A stretch of DNA of 64,000 nt from Betaproteobacteria bacterium (GCA_016717855.1 JADKEV010000001.1:1-64000); one strand, 5' to 3'. Shown: positions 50,346 to 59,504, counted from the first letter of the stretch. Numbers and translations are program-made. Notes: a model not told the origin generated them from the sequence alone.

Positions 50346-51052
50346 GCGCGCGCTGCCGGCGCCTGTTCGCGGAGCCCGTGCGGGACTACCTCGCGGCCCT
50401 GGACGCGATGCGCGATCGCGGCGTCGCGGGGCTGGTCGTGGCGAGCGTGGCATTCGCGCTGGCGTGGTTCGTTTATGTGCCGATACACGAACTGTTCCAC
50501 GCCTGGGGCTGCTTGCTCGCCGGCGGCACGGTCACGCGGCTGGAGATTGCGCCCGAGTACGGCGGCGCGCTGCTGGCGCGCATCGTTCCGTTCGTCGTCG
50601 CCGGATCGGCCTACGCGGGACAGCTGACCGGCTTCGATACCGGCGGCAACGACGCAATCTACCTGGCCACGGTGCTGGCGCCGTTCCTGCTGACCATCCT
50701 GATCGGCGTCCCGCTGCTCAAGCGTGTGGCGCGGCCGCTGGCCAACCCGGGGTGGCGGCCATGGCTGCTCGGCGCCTCGCTCCCGGTCGCGTATGCGCCG
50801 TTCGTCTCGTTGCCCGGCGACTACTACGAAGCGGGCGCTATTCTCGTCTCGCGCGCGGCGCAGTGGGCCGATCCCGCACATCCTCTGGCGCGTTGGCGCG
50901 GCGACGACGTGTTCAAGCTCGCGCGCGAGTTGTCCGGCGCCGGTGCGACCGGCCCCGACTGGCTCGGCATGGGGGCGTCGCTGGCCGTCGGCATCCTCCT
51001 CGCGTTCCTCACCTATCATCTCGGCTCGCGGTTCGCGTTGCACGTCCGATAG
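50342..51052 (+). CDS. Integral membrane protein with HELFH motif, possible site-2-protease-like metalloprotease
   Basis: 236 aa from GTG 50342, about five membrane helices. YVPIHELFHAWGCLLAGGTVT places an HExxH zinc motif inside the first helical region, as in M50 intramembrane proteases, and LPGDYYEAGAILVSRAA could offer the third ligand Asp. The annotated families of similar proteins are unclear to me; it may alternatively be non-catalytic. It is coupled by GTGA overlap to the DNA glycosylase gene. Confidence 0.6.
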   Translation: MSARCRRLFAEPVRDYLAALDAMRDRGVAGLVVASVAFALAWFVYVPIHELFHAWGCLLAGGTVTRLEIAPEYGGALLARIVPFVVAGSAYAGQLTGFDTGGNDAIYLATVLAPFLLTILIGVPLLKRVARPLANPGWRPWLLGASLPVAYAPFVSLPGDYYEAGAILVSRAAQWADPAHPLARWRGDDVFKLARELSGAGATGPDWLGMGASLAVGILLAFLTYHLGSRFALHVR

Positions 51053-51191
51053 CGGACAGACCACGGTTTCCAGCCTGTCGGAACCCATCGCAGTCAGGAC
51101 AGATCTTCATGCTTTCACGAAGCTTTCATTCCGGTTCCACGCAGCTCAACGCGAGCGGTGAAAAAATCGCCGACCAGCCAGGAACAACGCC

Positions 51192-51410
51192 ATGAATATC
51201 GAGCAAGTGATTGTTTCCACCCTCTTTGCCACCGCCATGCTGGCTGCCGCCGGGTGCACCACGGCGGCCTGGTACGAGGGGATGAAGCGCAGCGCCGAAA
51301 ACGAATGCCGCCGCCAACCGGCGGACGAAAGCGAGCGCTGCCTGGCGCGGCTGAACAAGAAGACCTACGAAGAGTACGAAAAGGAACGGACCGGGCAGAA
51401 GAAATCGTAG
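51192..51410 (+). CDS. Small lipoprotein of unknown function
   Basis: 72 aa. Signal with lipobox MLAAAGC, then TTAAWYEGMKRSAENECRRQPADESERC and a charged C-terminal helix (KTYEEYEKERTGQKKS). Two further cysteines likely form a disulfide. The ATG follows AACGCC with no strong ribosome site. Such short Cys-paired lipoproteins are common in betaproteobacteria; role unknown. Confidence 0.7.
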   Translation: MNIEQVIVSTLFATAMLAAAGCTTAAWYEGMKRSAENECRRQPADESERCLARLNKKTYEEYEKERTGQKKS

Positions 51411-51493
51411 AATGGCAGCCGAATTCGCAATCGGGGTCGCAATCGGGGTCAGCCCCGAATGGCTTCGACGAGAGGTCGCTGCGCACCACCATC

Positions 51494-51525
51494 GATGGGT
51501 ATCGCTGCGCTCCACCCATCCTACG
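51494..51525 (-). repeat. REP-like intergenic hairpin, copy 4
   Basis: GATGGGTATCGCTGCGCTCC then ACCCATCCTACG, 84 bp after the lipoprotein stop. It differs from copy 1 by one base (T to G) in the loop. A GGGGTCAGCCCC element lies just before it (about 51445). Confidence 0.75.
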
Positions 51526-51601
51526 CACGCGTGGGCGCACCGGCTACTGGCCAAAGGTGGGGTTCCGCTTGGCGCGACTGGTCGATGTACAGGAGAGGTT
51601 G

Positions 51602-52387
51602 ATGAAGCTTGGGCTTGAGGGCAAGGTCGCGCTGATCACCGGCGGGAGCAAGGGGATCGGATTCGCGTGCGCGCGGCTGTTCGCGCAGGAGGGCGCGCGG
51701 GTGGTCATCGTCGCGCGCGATCCGGAGCACTTGCAGAAAGCCAAGGCGGAACTGACCGCCGGCGGCCTGAACGTGGCGTCCTACGCTGCCGACCTGCGCA
51801 ACGCGGGCGACGCGGCAGCAGCTGTCGCCGCCGTCGAAGCCGACATCGGTCCGATTGACATTCTGATCAATTCCGCGGGCGCGGCGCGGCGTTACGCGCC
51901 GGAGACGTTGACCACACAGGCGTGGCACGAGACGATGGATGCCAAGTACTTCACGACCATTCACGTGCTGGACCCGGTGATCAAGCGGATGGCCGCGCGC
52001 GGGCGCGGCGTCATCGTCAACATCATCGGCCAGGGTGGCAAGGTCGCCGGCATCCATCACATCGCGGGCGGCGCCGCCAACTCGGCAATCATGCTCGCCA
52101 CCGCCGGCCTCTCCAGCGCGTACGCGCGGCAGGGCGTACGGATCAACGCGATCAACCCGGGGGCGACGATGACCGGCCGCGTGCGCGAATCGCTGCAGCT
52201 GGAAGCGCTGCAGCAGGGCATCACCGAACAGCAGGCGCTGGAGCGCGCCCAGGCGCGGATCCCGCTCGGCCGCTTCGCGCAGCCGGAGGACATCGCGCAA
52301 ATGGCCGCGTTCCTCGCCTCGGACCAGGCCAGCTACGTCACGGGCGCGATCATCCCGATGGATGGCGGCATGAACCCCGTGATCTGA
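51602..52387 (+). CDS. Short-chain dehydrogenase/reductase lacking the YxxxK catalytic pair
   Basis: 261 aa. TGxxxGxG cofactor motif ALITGGSKGIGFACARLF, NSAG in ILINSAGAARR, and PG motif AINPGATMTGRVRE. At the place of the usual Tyr-x3-Lys the sequence is IHHIAGGAANSAIM, with the preceding Ser position held by IGQGGK. It may use a different catalytic residue or act as a non-reductive SDR. GAGAGG precedes the ATG. Lies 77 bp upstream of tctC, possibly co-transcribed. Confidence 0.8.
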   Translation: MKLGLEGKVALITGGSKGIGFACARLFAQEGARVVIVARDPEHLQKAKAELTAGGLNVASYAADLRNAGDAAAAVAAVEADIGPIDILINSAGAARRYAPETLTTQAWHETMDAKYFTTIHVLDPVIKRMAARGRGVIVNIIGQGGKVAGIHHIAGGAANSAIMLATAGLSSAYARQGVRINAINPGATMTGRVRESLQLEALQQGITEQQALERAQARIPLGRFAQPEDIAQMAAFLASDQASYVTGAIIPMDGGMNPVI

Positions 52388-52464
52388 CCGGGCATGGGCA
52401 GCCGCCAATTGCAACAGCATTATTTTCGTCGCGCATCGGCGTGACTTCACACAAGGAGAGTTCC

Positions 52465-53427
52465 GTGAAATATCTGCACCAATCACTGCGTGCCGGCTTT
52501 ATCGCCGCGGCGTTGTTCGCCGCGGCCTCGGCGTCGGCCCTGGACAGCGTCAAGTTCATGATCCCGGCCAATCCCGGCGGCGGCTGGGACCAGACCGGCC
52601 GCAGCCTGTCGGCGTCGATGCAGAAGGCAGGCGTGGTCAAGAACGTGCAACTGGACAACAAGGGCGGCGCCGGCGGCACCATCGGCCTCGCCCAGTTCAT
52701 CAACACCGCCAAAGGGGACGGCAACGCCATCATGGTCGGCGGCATGGTGATGGTCGGGGGCATCATCCTTAACAAGTCCGCGGTGAACCTCGGCATGGTG
52801 ACGCCGCTGGCGCGCCTGACCGGCGAATACGAAGTGCTGGTCGTGCCCGCGAACTCGCCGATCAAGACCCTCAAGGATCTGGTGGACAAGATCAAGGCCG
52901 ATCCGGGTTCCGTCTCGTGGGGCGGCGGCAGCGCCGGGGGCACCGATCACATCCTGGCCGGGATGATACTCGGGGCGGTCGGCGTCGATCCTGCCAAGGT
53001 CAATTACATCGCATATGCCGGCGGCGGCGAAGCGCAGGCCGCCATACTCGGCGGGCACGTGACGGTCGGCGTTTCGGGATACGGCGAGTTTGCCGGCCAG
53101 ATCAAGGCGGGCAAGTTCCGCGCCCTGGCGCTGTCGTCCGACAAGCGCCTGGCCGGCATCGACGTCCCGACGATGAAGGAACTCGGCGTGAATGTCGAAC
53201 TGGCCAACTGGCGCGGCGTGTTCGGCGCGCCCGGCATCAGCGACGCCCAGAAGAAAGAGTTGATCGCCGCCCTCGACACCACCGTGAAGAGCCCGGCCTG
53301 GAGGGAAGTGCTGACCAAGAACGACTGGATCGACGTCTATCTCGCCGGCGACGCCTTCGGCAAGTACGTCGACGAGGAGAACAAGCGCATCGGCGACATC
53401 CTCGGCAAGCTGAACCTGAAGAAGTAG
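52465..53427 (+). CDS. tctC: Tripartite tricarboxylate transporter substrate-binding protein (Bug family)
   Basis: 320 aa from GTG 52465 with AAGGAGAG 5-8 bp upstream. Signal peptide MKYLHQSLRAGFIAAALFAAASASA; mature protein begins SVKFMIPANPGGGWDQTGRSL, the Bug-family ligand-loop signature, then NKGGAGGTIGLAQF and DHILAGMIL. It captures a carboxylate in the periplasm and delivers it to TctAB. The SDR upstream suggests the substrate is a carboxylic acid being catabolised. Confidence 0.9.
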   Translation: MKYLHQSLRAGFIAAALFAAASASALDSVKFMIPANPGGGWDQTGRSLSASMQKAGVVKNVQLDNKGGAGGTIGLAQFINTAKGDGNAIMVGGMVMVGGIILNKSAVNLGMVTPLARLTGEYEVLVVPANSPIKTLKDLVDKIKADPGSVSWGGGSAGGTDHILAGMILGAVGVDPAKVNYIAYAGGGEAQAAILGGHVTVGVSGYGEFAGQIKAGKFRALALSSDKRLAGIDVPTMKELGVNVELANWRGVFGAPGISDAQKKELIAALDTTVKSPAWREVLTKNDWIDVYLAGDAFGKYVDEENKRIGDILGKLNLKK

Positions 53428-53551
53428 GCCAGGCTTCCCCGTCGTCAAAGCAGCAGACGGGGAACGGCGCGGATAGGTCCGGGAACCGGCTCGCAGCAGC
53501 CGGAACAACGTAGCGGTTAGGCGGGTGGAGCTTCAAGCGGAGGAGACGGCC

Positions 53552-54040
53552 ATGGCAGGACCGGGGACGCGCAACGGGAGAGCCGGACAGCTCGCGGTAG
53601 CCGCCGCGGTGCTGGTCCTGGGCATCGGGATGGCGCTGGGCACGCTGCAGTTGCCCGAAGCCACCGGCTATGCCGGGGTCGGTCCGCGCCTGGTCCCCGC
53701 GATCGTATCGGGCGCGTTGATGCTGCTGGGCTTGCTGTTGCTGAAGGAAGCCTGGTTCACCGGCTTCAAGGATGTCGACGAAGGCGCCGAGGCCGCCAAT
53801 CCCACCCACTGGCAGGCGTTCGGCTGGATCAGCGGCGCGATGATCATCGACGGCATCCTGATGGTGCCCGCCGGCTTTGTCATCGCCGGAACCGTGTTGT
53901 TCGTGCTGGCCGCGCGCGGCTTCGGCAGCGCGCGCTGGATACAGAACGCCATCGTCGGCGCCAGCATCGCCGCGCTCACCTATGCGTTCTTCAATTACGG
54001 CCTGGGGCTGAACCTGCCCCGCGGCCTGTTGCCGTTCTGA
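53552..54040 (+). CDS. tctB: Tripartite tricarboxylate transporter small membrane subunit
   Basis: 162 aa with four membrane helices (LAVAAAVLVLGIGMALGTLQL, GPRLVPAIVSGALMLLGLLLL and two near the C-terminus). GYAGVGPRLVP is the TctB hallmark. I chose ATG 53552 because AGGAG lies 6 bp before it; a GTG at 53525 adds nine residues. 15 bp before tctA. Confidence 0.88.
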   Translation: MAGPGTRNGRAGQLAVAAAVLVLGIGMALGTLQLPEATGYAGVGPRLVPAIVSGALMLLGLLLLKEAWFTGFKDVDEGAEAANPTHWQAFGWISGAMIIDGILMVPAGFVIAGTVLFVLAARGFGSARWIQNAIVGASIAALTYAFFNYGLGLNLPRGLLPF

Positions 54041-54055
54041 CCCCAGGGGGCCCGC

Positions 54056-55540
54056 ATGGAAATCCTCAACTCCCTGCTGTCCGGCTTTTCGCTGGCGCTC
54101 ACTTTGACCAACCTGATGTGGTGCCTGGTCGGCGTGACGCTGGGCACCGCGGTCGGCGTCCTGCCGGGGATCGGCCCCGCGGTCACCGTTGCCTTGCTGC
54201 TGCCGGTTACGACCAAGGTCGATCCCTCCGGCGCGCTGATCATGTTCGCCGGCATCTATTACGGCGCCATGTACGGCGGCTCGACCACGTCGATCCTGCT
54301 GAACACGCCCGGCGAATCGGCGACGATCATCACCGCAATGGAAGGCAACCAGATGGCCAAGCGGGGCCGCGCCGGCCCGGCGCTGGCGACCTCCGCCATC
54401 GGCTCGTTCGTCGCCGGCACGCTGGCCACGATCGCACTGACCTTCGTCTCGCCGCTGGTGGTGGACGTGGCGCTCAGCTTCGGACCGCCGGAGTATTTTG
54501 CGCTGATGGTGCTGGCTTTCGTCACGGTCTCCGCCGTGCTGGGCGGGTCGGCCCTGCGCGGATTGACCGCGCTGTTCATCGGCCTGGGCATCGGCCTGGT
54601 CGGCATCGACACCCAGTCGGGCACGGCGCGCTTTGCGTTCGGCGTGCCGCAATTGCTCGACGGCATCGAGGTCGTGACGGTGGCCGTGGGCCTGTTCGCG
54701 GTCGGCGAAACGCTCTGGAGCGCCGCCAAGGACTACAAGGTCCAGGAATCGGTGATGCAGATGTCCGGTTCGATCTGGATGAAAGCGGACGACTGGAAGC
54801 GTTCGATCGGCCCGTGGCTGCGCGGAACCCTGGTCGGCTTTCCCTTCGGCGCCATGCCCGCGGGCGGCGCGGAGATTCCGACCTTCATTTCCTACGCGAT
54901 GGAAAAGAAGCTGGCGAGGAATCCGGAAGAGTTCGGCAAAGGCGCCATCGAGGGCGTCGCCGGCCCCGAGGCCGCAAACAACGCCTCGAGCACGGGCACA
55001 ATGACTTCCTTGCTCGCGCTCGGCCTGCCGACGTCGGCCACGGCCGCCATCCTGCTCGCAGCGTTCCAGCAATACGGGCTGCAGCCGGGACCGCTGCTGT
55101 TCGTCAATTCCGCCGACCTCGTCTGGGCGCTGATCGCCAGCATGTACATCGGCAACGTCATGCTGCTGGTGCTGAACCTGCCGCTGATCGGCATCTGGGT
55201 CAAGCTGCTCAAGATCCCCAAGCCGCAGCTCTATGCGGGCATCCTCATTTTCGCGACGCTGGGCGTCTACGGCATGCGCCAGTCGGCGTTCGACATCTTC
55301 CTGCTCTACGCGATCGGGCTCTTGGGCTTCCTGATGCGCCGCTACGACTTTCCGACGGCGCCGGTGATCATCGGCATGATCCTCGGTCCGCTGGCCGAAG
55401 CGCAGCTGCGGCGCGCGCTGGCGATCAGCCAGGGCGACTGGATGATCTTCCTGCACAAGCCGTTGTCGGCAACGCTGCTGGCGATCACTGTCCTGATGGT
55501 GGTCGGACCCTGGCTGCTGCGGAAGTTGAAGAGGACGTAG
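54056..55540 (+). CDS. tctA: Tripartite tricarboxylate transporter large membrane subunit
   Basis: 494 aa, about 11-12 helices. Diagnostic stretches: GVTLGTAVGVLPGIGPAVTVALLLPVT, YYGAMYGGSTTSILLNTPGESATIIT, FPFGAMPAGGAEIPTFISYAMEKK and EGVAGPEAANNASSTGTMTSLLALGLP. It moves the substrate across the inner membrane with the sodium or proton gradient, with TctB and TctC. Ends the tct operon; a minus-strand yegD remnant follows. Confidence 0.93.
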   Translation: MEILNSLLSGFSLALTLTNLMWCLVGVTLGTAVGVLPGIGPAVTVALLLPVTTKVDPSGALIMFAGIYYGAMYGGSTTSILLNTPGESATIITAMEGNQMAKRGRAGPALATSAIGSFVAGTLATIALTFVSPLVVDVALSFGPPEYFALMVLAFVTVSAVLGGSALRGLTALFIGLGIGLVGIDTQSGTARFAFGVPQLLDGIEVVTVAVGLFAVGETLWSAAKDYKVQESVMQMSGSIWMKADDWKRSIGPWLRGTLVGFPFGAMPAGGAEIPTFISYAMEKKLARNPEEFGKGAIEGVAGPEAANNASSTGTMTSLLALGLPTSATAAILLAAFQQYGLQPGPLLFVNSADLVWALIASMYIGNVMLLVLNLPLIGIWVKLLKIPKPQLYAGILIFATLGVYGMRQSAFDIFLLYAIGLLGFLMRRYDFPTAPVIIGMILGPLAEAQLRRALAISQGDWMIFLHKPLSATLLAITVLMVVGPWLLRKLKRT

Positions 55541-55583
55541 CCAAGCGCCCACGCGCGGACCGGGCTGGACGGGTTGCGCCGCG

Positions 55584-55862
55584 TCAGCGAAACGTCCGCT
55601 GCGCCCAGGTCGCCAGTCCGGACGTGACGCTGCCGAACAGGTCGCCGACGACGATGTCCACGCCGCCGAAATTCGCGCGTATGCACTCGAGGATCATCGG
55701 CGACTTGGCGGTGCCGCCGGTCACGTAGATCACGTCGGGCGCCGTCTGCGCCTGCGCGGCGAGGCGCGCGCTGTCGCCCTCGAGCTTCAGCAAGTCCGGC
55801 TGGCCGTTCTTCCATACGCCTATCGAGCATGTCGACGTGCCGAAGTCGATGCCGGCATTCAT
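55584..55862 (-). pseudogene. yegD (Hsp70-like) remnant with large in-frame internal deletion
   Basis: 92 aa in one frame. The N-terminal MNAGIDFGTSTCSIGVWKNG is the first phosphate loop of YegD-type Hsp70 proteins and the C-terminal VIYVTGGTAKSPMILECIRA to the end is the adenosine/final region of the same family. The middle (about 330-350 residues) is missing; the join lies near residue 35-45. It is deletion by recombination and the remaining protein cannot bind ATP normally. Confidence 0.7.
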
Positions 55863-56096
55863 GAGTCCATCCTTTGCGAAGCGCGGCGCCGCCGGGAGGC
55901 GGGGTGCCGCCGACGCGCAGGATACCCCCGTACGCAACCCCGGATCGAAACTCGATGGCGGCCGCCGCGGGCGGCGCACAGGTCTGGCACAATGCGGGCG
56001 TGGCCAGGCTGCCGCTCGCGGGCCGGGGCGCCGGTGGTGCGGGCCAGGCATCCACGACTCAATCGCCCTGCCCGGGGCCAACCCAGCGGAATTCCA

Positions 56097-56441
56097 TTGA
56101 CTACCGATACCCTCAAATCCACGCGCAAGGCGCAGATCGACGCGCTGCTGCTCAAGCTCCCGGGCGTCACCGCCCGCAAGATCAACGGCCTCGACGCGTA
56201 CTTCGTCGTCGACAAGATGTTCGCCTGCATCAGCGGCAACGGCATCGGGCTGCGCCTGCCGTCCGCCGTCGCGACCGAACTGCAGTTCTCGCGCGACAAC
56301 GTCGTCGCGTTCGCGCCCGGCGGCGTGACCAGCACCCGGGAGTGGATACAGATCGACCGCGCCGACGCGGCCGACTACGAGAAGGACCTCCAGTTGTTCC
56401 GGGACTCGATCGAGTTCGTCAAGGCCGGGCGGGCGCGCTAA
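56097..56441 (+). CDS. TfoX/YjbR-like N-terminal domain protein
   Basis: 114 aa from TTG 56097 (MTTDTLKSTRKAQIDALLLKL). The fold DAYFVVDKMFACISGNGIGLRLP and VAFAPGGVTSTREWIQIDRADAADYEKDLQLF resembles the TfoX N-terminal domain or the related YjbR/DUF1801-type alpha-beta fold. Its function is unknown. An in-frame GTG or ATG start further upstream (55992) has no coding look. Seven bp before the amidase gene. Confidence 0.65.
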   Translation: MTTDTLKSTRKAQIDALLLKLPGVTARKINGLDAYFVVDKMFACISGNGIGLRLPSAVATELQFSRDNVVAFAPGGVTSTREWIQIDRADAADYEKDLQLFRDSIEFVKAGRAR

Positions 56442-56448
56442 GCCGGCA

Positions 56449-57213
56449 ATGGCGCAAAGCCGGACGCGGCGAGGACTCGCGGGCTGCGCGCTCGCATTGC
56501 TTGCCCTGGCGGGCTGTGCGCCGCTGTCGCCGCAGACGGGATACCGGTGGCACCCGTCGCCCAACTTCGACCAGCGCCGCGCCAACTTCGTCATCATCCA
56601 TGTCACCACGAACGGCACGGCTGCCCGGGCGCTGGCCACGCTGACCAATCCGGAACGCAGGGTCAGCGCCCATTACCTGATCGGGCGCGACGGCGCGGTG
56701 CTGCAGCTGGTCGACGAAGCCGCCCGTGCGTGGCATGCGGGCAAGTCCTGGTGGGGCGGCAGCACGGATCTGAACTCCGCGTCGATAGGCATCGAACTCG
56801 ACAACACCGGCGACGAGCCGTTTGCCGAGCCGCAGATCGCCGCGCTGCTGGTGTTGCTGAACGAACTCCGCGACCGCCATCGCATTCCGCCGGCCAACTT
56901 CATCGGCCACGGCGACGTGGCGCCCGGGCGCAAGGTCGACCCGGGTCCGCTGTTCCCGTGGCAACGGCTGGCGCAACAGGGATTCGGGCTATGGTGCGAT
57001 GCGCCGACCGCCGACCTCCCGCCGGGCTTCGACCCGCTGCAGGGCCTGATGGCGTTCGGCTACGACGTCGCCCGTCCCGATGCCGCGCAGCGGGCGTTTC
57101 GCCTTCACTTCGCAGGCAGCGAGGCCGAAGGGGAACTGACCAGGGAGGAGCAGGCGTTGCTCGCGTGCCTGCTCCAGCTGAAGGGCCAGGGCGACACGCG
57201 GCCGCTGCAGTAG
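56449..57213 (+). CDS. N-acetylmuramoyl-L-alanine amidase, AmiD-like lipoprotein
   Basis: 254 aa. Lipoprotein signal ends LLALAGC. Amidase_2 (PGRP) domain: ANFVIIHVTTNG (first Zn His), RVSAHYLIGRDGAVLQLV, RAWHAGKSWWGG, NSASIGIELDN and FIGHGDVAPGRKVDPGPLFPW (second His and Asp). It would cleave peptide stems from recycled peptidoglycan fragments in the periplasm. Residues about 175-254 form the AmiD-type C-terminal peptidoglycan-binding extension. Confidence 0.9.
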   Translation: MAQSRTRRGLAGCALALLALAGCAPLSPQTGYRWHPSPNFDQRRANFVIIHVTTNGTAARALATLTNPERRVSAHYLIGRDGAVLQLVDEAARAWHAGKSWWGGSTDLNSASIGIELDNTGDEPFAEPQIAALLVLLNELRDRHRIPPANFIGHGDVAPGRKVDPGPLFPWQRLAQQGFGLWCDAPTADLPPGFDPLQGLMAFGYDVARPDAAQRAFRLHFAGSEAEGELTREEQALLACLLQLKGQGDTRPLQ

Positions 57214-57347
57214 GGCGGCGGCGTTCAAATTCGGACACGATACGAATGGCGGGACGGCCGGCCTCCGCCGTACGCGCAGTGCGCGCGCGGCGCACCGGGC
57301 CGGCCGCGCAATTCCCGCGGCGCGCGTGGAGCAGCGCCGCTTCGCTT

Positions 57348-58370
57348 CTAGCGCGCCGGCGGCACGCGCCCCGCCGCCTGCCGGGCGAGCATCCAGCCCG
57401 GATATTCCGGCGGCAGCGCGCTGACGGCATCGAGCGCGGCGAGATCCTCCGGCGTGAGCCGCAGCGCGGCCGCCGCGACGTTATCGAGCAGCTGCGCCTC
57501 GTTCCGCGCGCCGATGATGATCGTGGTCACGTGCTTCTGCGCCAGCAGCCACGCCAGCGCGACGCGCGCCACGCTCGCGCCATGCGCGGCGCCGATGGTG
57601 CGCATCGCCTCGATGCAGTCGAACGCGCGCTCGCGCTGCACGGGCGGAAAGTCGAACGTCGCCCGCCGCGAACCGGCCGGGCCGTCCTGCTCGCGCGAGT
57701 ACTTGCCGGAGAGCAGGCCGCCGGCCAGCGGGCTCCACACCATCAGTCCCATCTGCTGGTCGGCCAGCACCGGCACGATCTCCCGCTCGAGGTCGCGGCC
57801 GGCGATGGTGTAGTACGCCTGCAGCGATTCGAAGCGGCTCCAGTCGTGCAGGGCCGAAAGGCCGTTGGCCTTGGCGATCTGCCACGCCGCCAGGTTCGAG
57901 CAGCCGAGGTAGCGCACCTTGCCCGCGCGAACCAGGTCGTCCAGCGCCCGCAGCGTCTCGTCGAACGGCGTCACCGCGTCGTAGCCGTGGATCTGGTAGA
58001 GGTCGAGCCAGTCGGTGCCGAGCCGGTGCAGCGACGCCTCGACCGAACGCACGATGTGCGCGCGCGACAGGCCGACTTCGTTGGGTCCCGGCCCCGTGCG
58101 CAGGCGCACCTTGCTCGCCAGCACGATGTCGTTGCGGCGCGCGCCCAGCGCCCGGCCCAGGATGCGCTCGGACTCGCCCTCCGAATACACGTCGGCGGTG
58201 TCGAAGAAGTTGATGCCGGCGTCCAGCGCCAGCCCGACCAGCCGGTCGGCTTCCTGTTGCGCGGTGTTGCCGATCTTCTCCCAGATGCCGCTGCTGCCCC
58301 CGAAGGTCATGGAACCGAAGCACAGTTCGGAGACGAAGATTCCGGTGCGGCCGAGGGTGGCGTAGCGCAT
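57348..58370 (-). CDS. Aldo/keto reductase
   Basis: 340 aa. Opening MRYATLGRTGIFVSELCFGSMTFGG; Asp and Tyr in NFFDTADVYSEGESERILG, Lys in IVLASKVRL, His in DLYQIHGYDAVTPFD; C-terminal NADPH-binding IIIGARNEAQL. It has the full Asp-Tyr-Lys-His tetrad and reduces aldehydes or ketones with NADPH. A rather isolated gene. Length is typical for the Gfo-like YajO/TAS group. Confidence 0.9.
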   Translation of the reverse strand: MRYATLGRTGIFVSELCFGSMTFGGSSGIWEKIGNTAQQEADRLVGLALDAGINFFDTADVYSEGESERILGRALGARRNDIVLASKVRLRTGPGPNEVGLSRAHIVRSVEASLHRLGTDWLDLYQIHGYDAVTPFDETLRALDDLVRAGKVRYLGCSNLAAWQIAKANGLSALHDWSRFESLQAYYTIAGRDLEREIVPVLADQQMGLMVWSPLAGGLLSGKYSREQDGPAGSRRATFDFPPVQRERAFDCIEAMRTIGAAHGASVARVALAWLLAQKHVTTIIIGARNEAQLLDNVAAAALRLTPEDLAALDAVSALPPEYPGWMLARQAAGRVPPAR

Positions 58371-58482
58371 GGGGCATTCCTGCTGACTGGGGAGAGCGCG
58401 ATCTTACCGCAAGGGTGGGAGAGGAACTTGCATCATGGTCTGGGGCATTGGTGTTCCAAACGCCCGTGCGGCGGGGCGCCAC

Positions 58483-59313
58483 TCAAGGCGCCCAGTTCAC
58501 CACGCCGGTGTAGCCGGTCCACAGCACGACGATGCCGAAGGCGATCCGGTACCACGCGAACAGCGTGAAGTCATGCGTGCTGATGTAGCGCAGCAGCCAG
58601 CGCACGCACACGAACGCGCTGGCGAACGCCGCCGCCATGCCCACGCCCATCCAGCCCAGGTCGGCGGCAGAGAACAGCGCGCGCTCCTTGATCAACTGGT
58701 AAGCGCTCGCGATCAGCAGGGTGGGGATGGCGAGGAAGAACGAGAATTCGGTGGCCGACTTGCGCGACATGCCGAACAGCAGGCCGCCGATGATGGTGGC
58801 GCCCGAGCGCGAGGTGCCCGGGATCAGCGCGAAGGCCTGCGCGATCCCGACCTTCAGCGCGTCGAGCGGGCGCATGTCGTCGACCGTTTCGATGCGCACG
58901 CTCCCCTTGCGCTTGTACCAGCGCTCGACGGCGAAGATGACGAACGCGCCCAGGATCGAGGTGATCGCGACGGTCTCGGCGCGAAACAGATGGGTCTTGA
59001 TCTGCTTGCCGAACACGAGGCCCAGCACCGCGAGCGGGACGAAGGCGATGCACAGGTTGAGCGCCAGCCGGTTGGCGAGGGGCTCGCGACCGAGCCCGCG
59101 GATGAGGCCGGCGATGCGCGCGCGATACTCCCAGCACACCGCCAGGATCGCGCCGCACTGGATGACGATTTCGAAGACCTTGCCGCGCTCGTCATTGAAT
59201 TCGAGGAGCGCGCCGGCGACGATCAGGTGTCCGGTGGACGACACCGGCAGAAATTCCGTCAAGCCCTCCACCACTCCCAGGATCAGCGACTTCCAGTACA
59301 GCACATCGGGCAT
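58483..59313 (-). CDS. uppP: Undecaprenyl-diphosphatase
   Basis: 276 aa, about eight membrane helices. Family motifs: SLILGVVEGLTEFLPVSSTGHLIVAG and ALIPGTSRSGATIIGGLLFGMSRKSATEFSFFLAIP. It recycles undecaprenyl pyrophosphate in cell-wall synthesis and gives bacitracin resistance. Separated by 112 bp from the aldo/keto reductase on the same strand. Confidence 0.93.
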   Translation of the reverse strand: MPDVLYWKSLILGVVEGLTEFLPVSSTGHLIVAGALLEFNDERGKVFEIVIQCGAILAVCWEYRARIAGLIRGLGREPLANRLALNLCIAFVPLAVLGLVFGKQIKTHLFRAETVAITSILGAFVIFAVERWYKRKGSVRIETVDDMRPLDALKVGIAQAFALIPGTSRSGATIIGGLLFGMSRKSATEFSFFLAIPTLLIASAYQLIKERALFSAADLGWMGVGMAAAFASAFVCVRWLLRYISTHDFTLFAWYRIAFGIVVLWTGYTGVVNWAP

Positions 59314-59504
59314 GCGGACGATCCGGTGGCATCAGTTGGCGGTGAGTATAACAAGCAGGTGCCATGGACCCGGATCGGTGGTCTTTCCAGAAACTACGCG
59401 TTACCAGGGTACTTGCCGCTGGGGCATCGCATTAGCGACGGACGGTATTGCGCACCGCAGCAAGGCGGCCTACCATGCATGCATTCCTATGACATCGGCA
59501 TTGT

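Noticed and set aside
53237..55552. Minus-strand open frame of 771 codons opposite tctBA
   Set aside because: Low-complexity, His/Gln/Arg/Asp-rich translation without domains; tctB and tctA on the plus strand are unmistakable.
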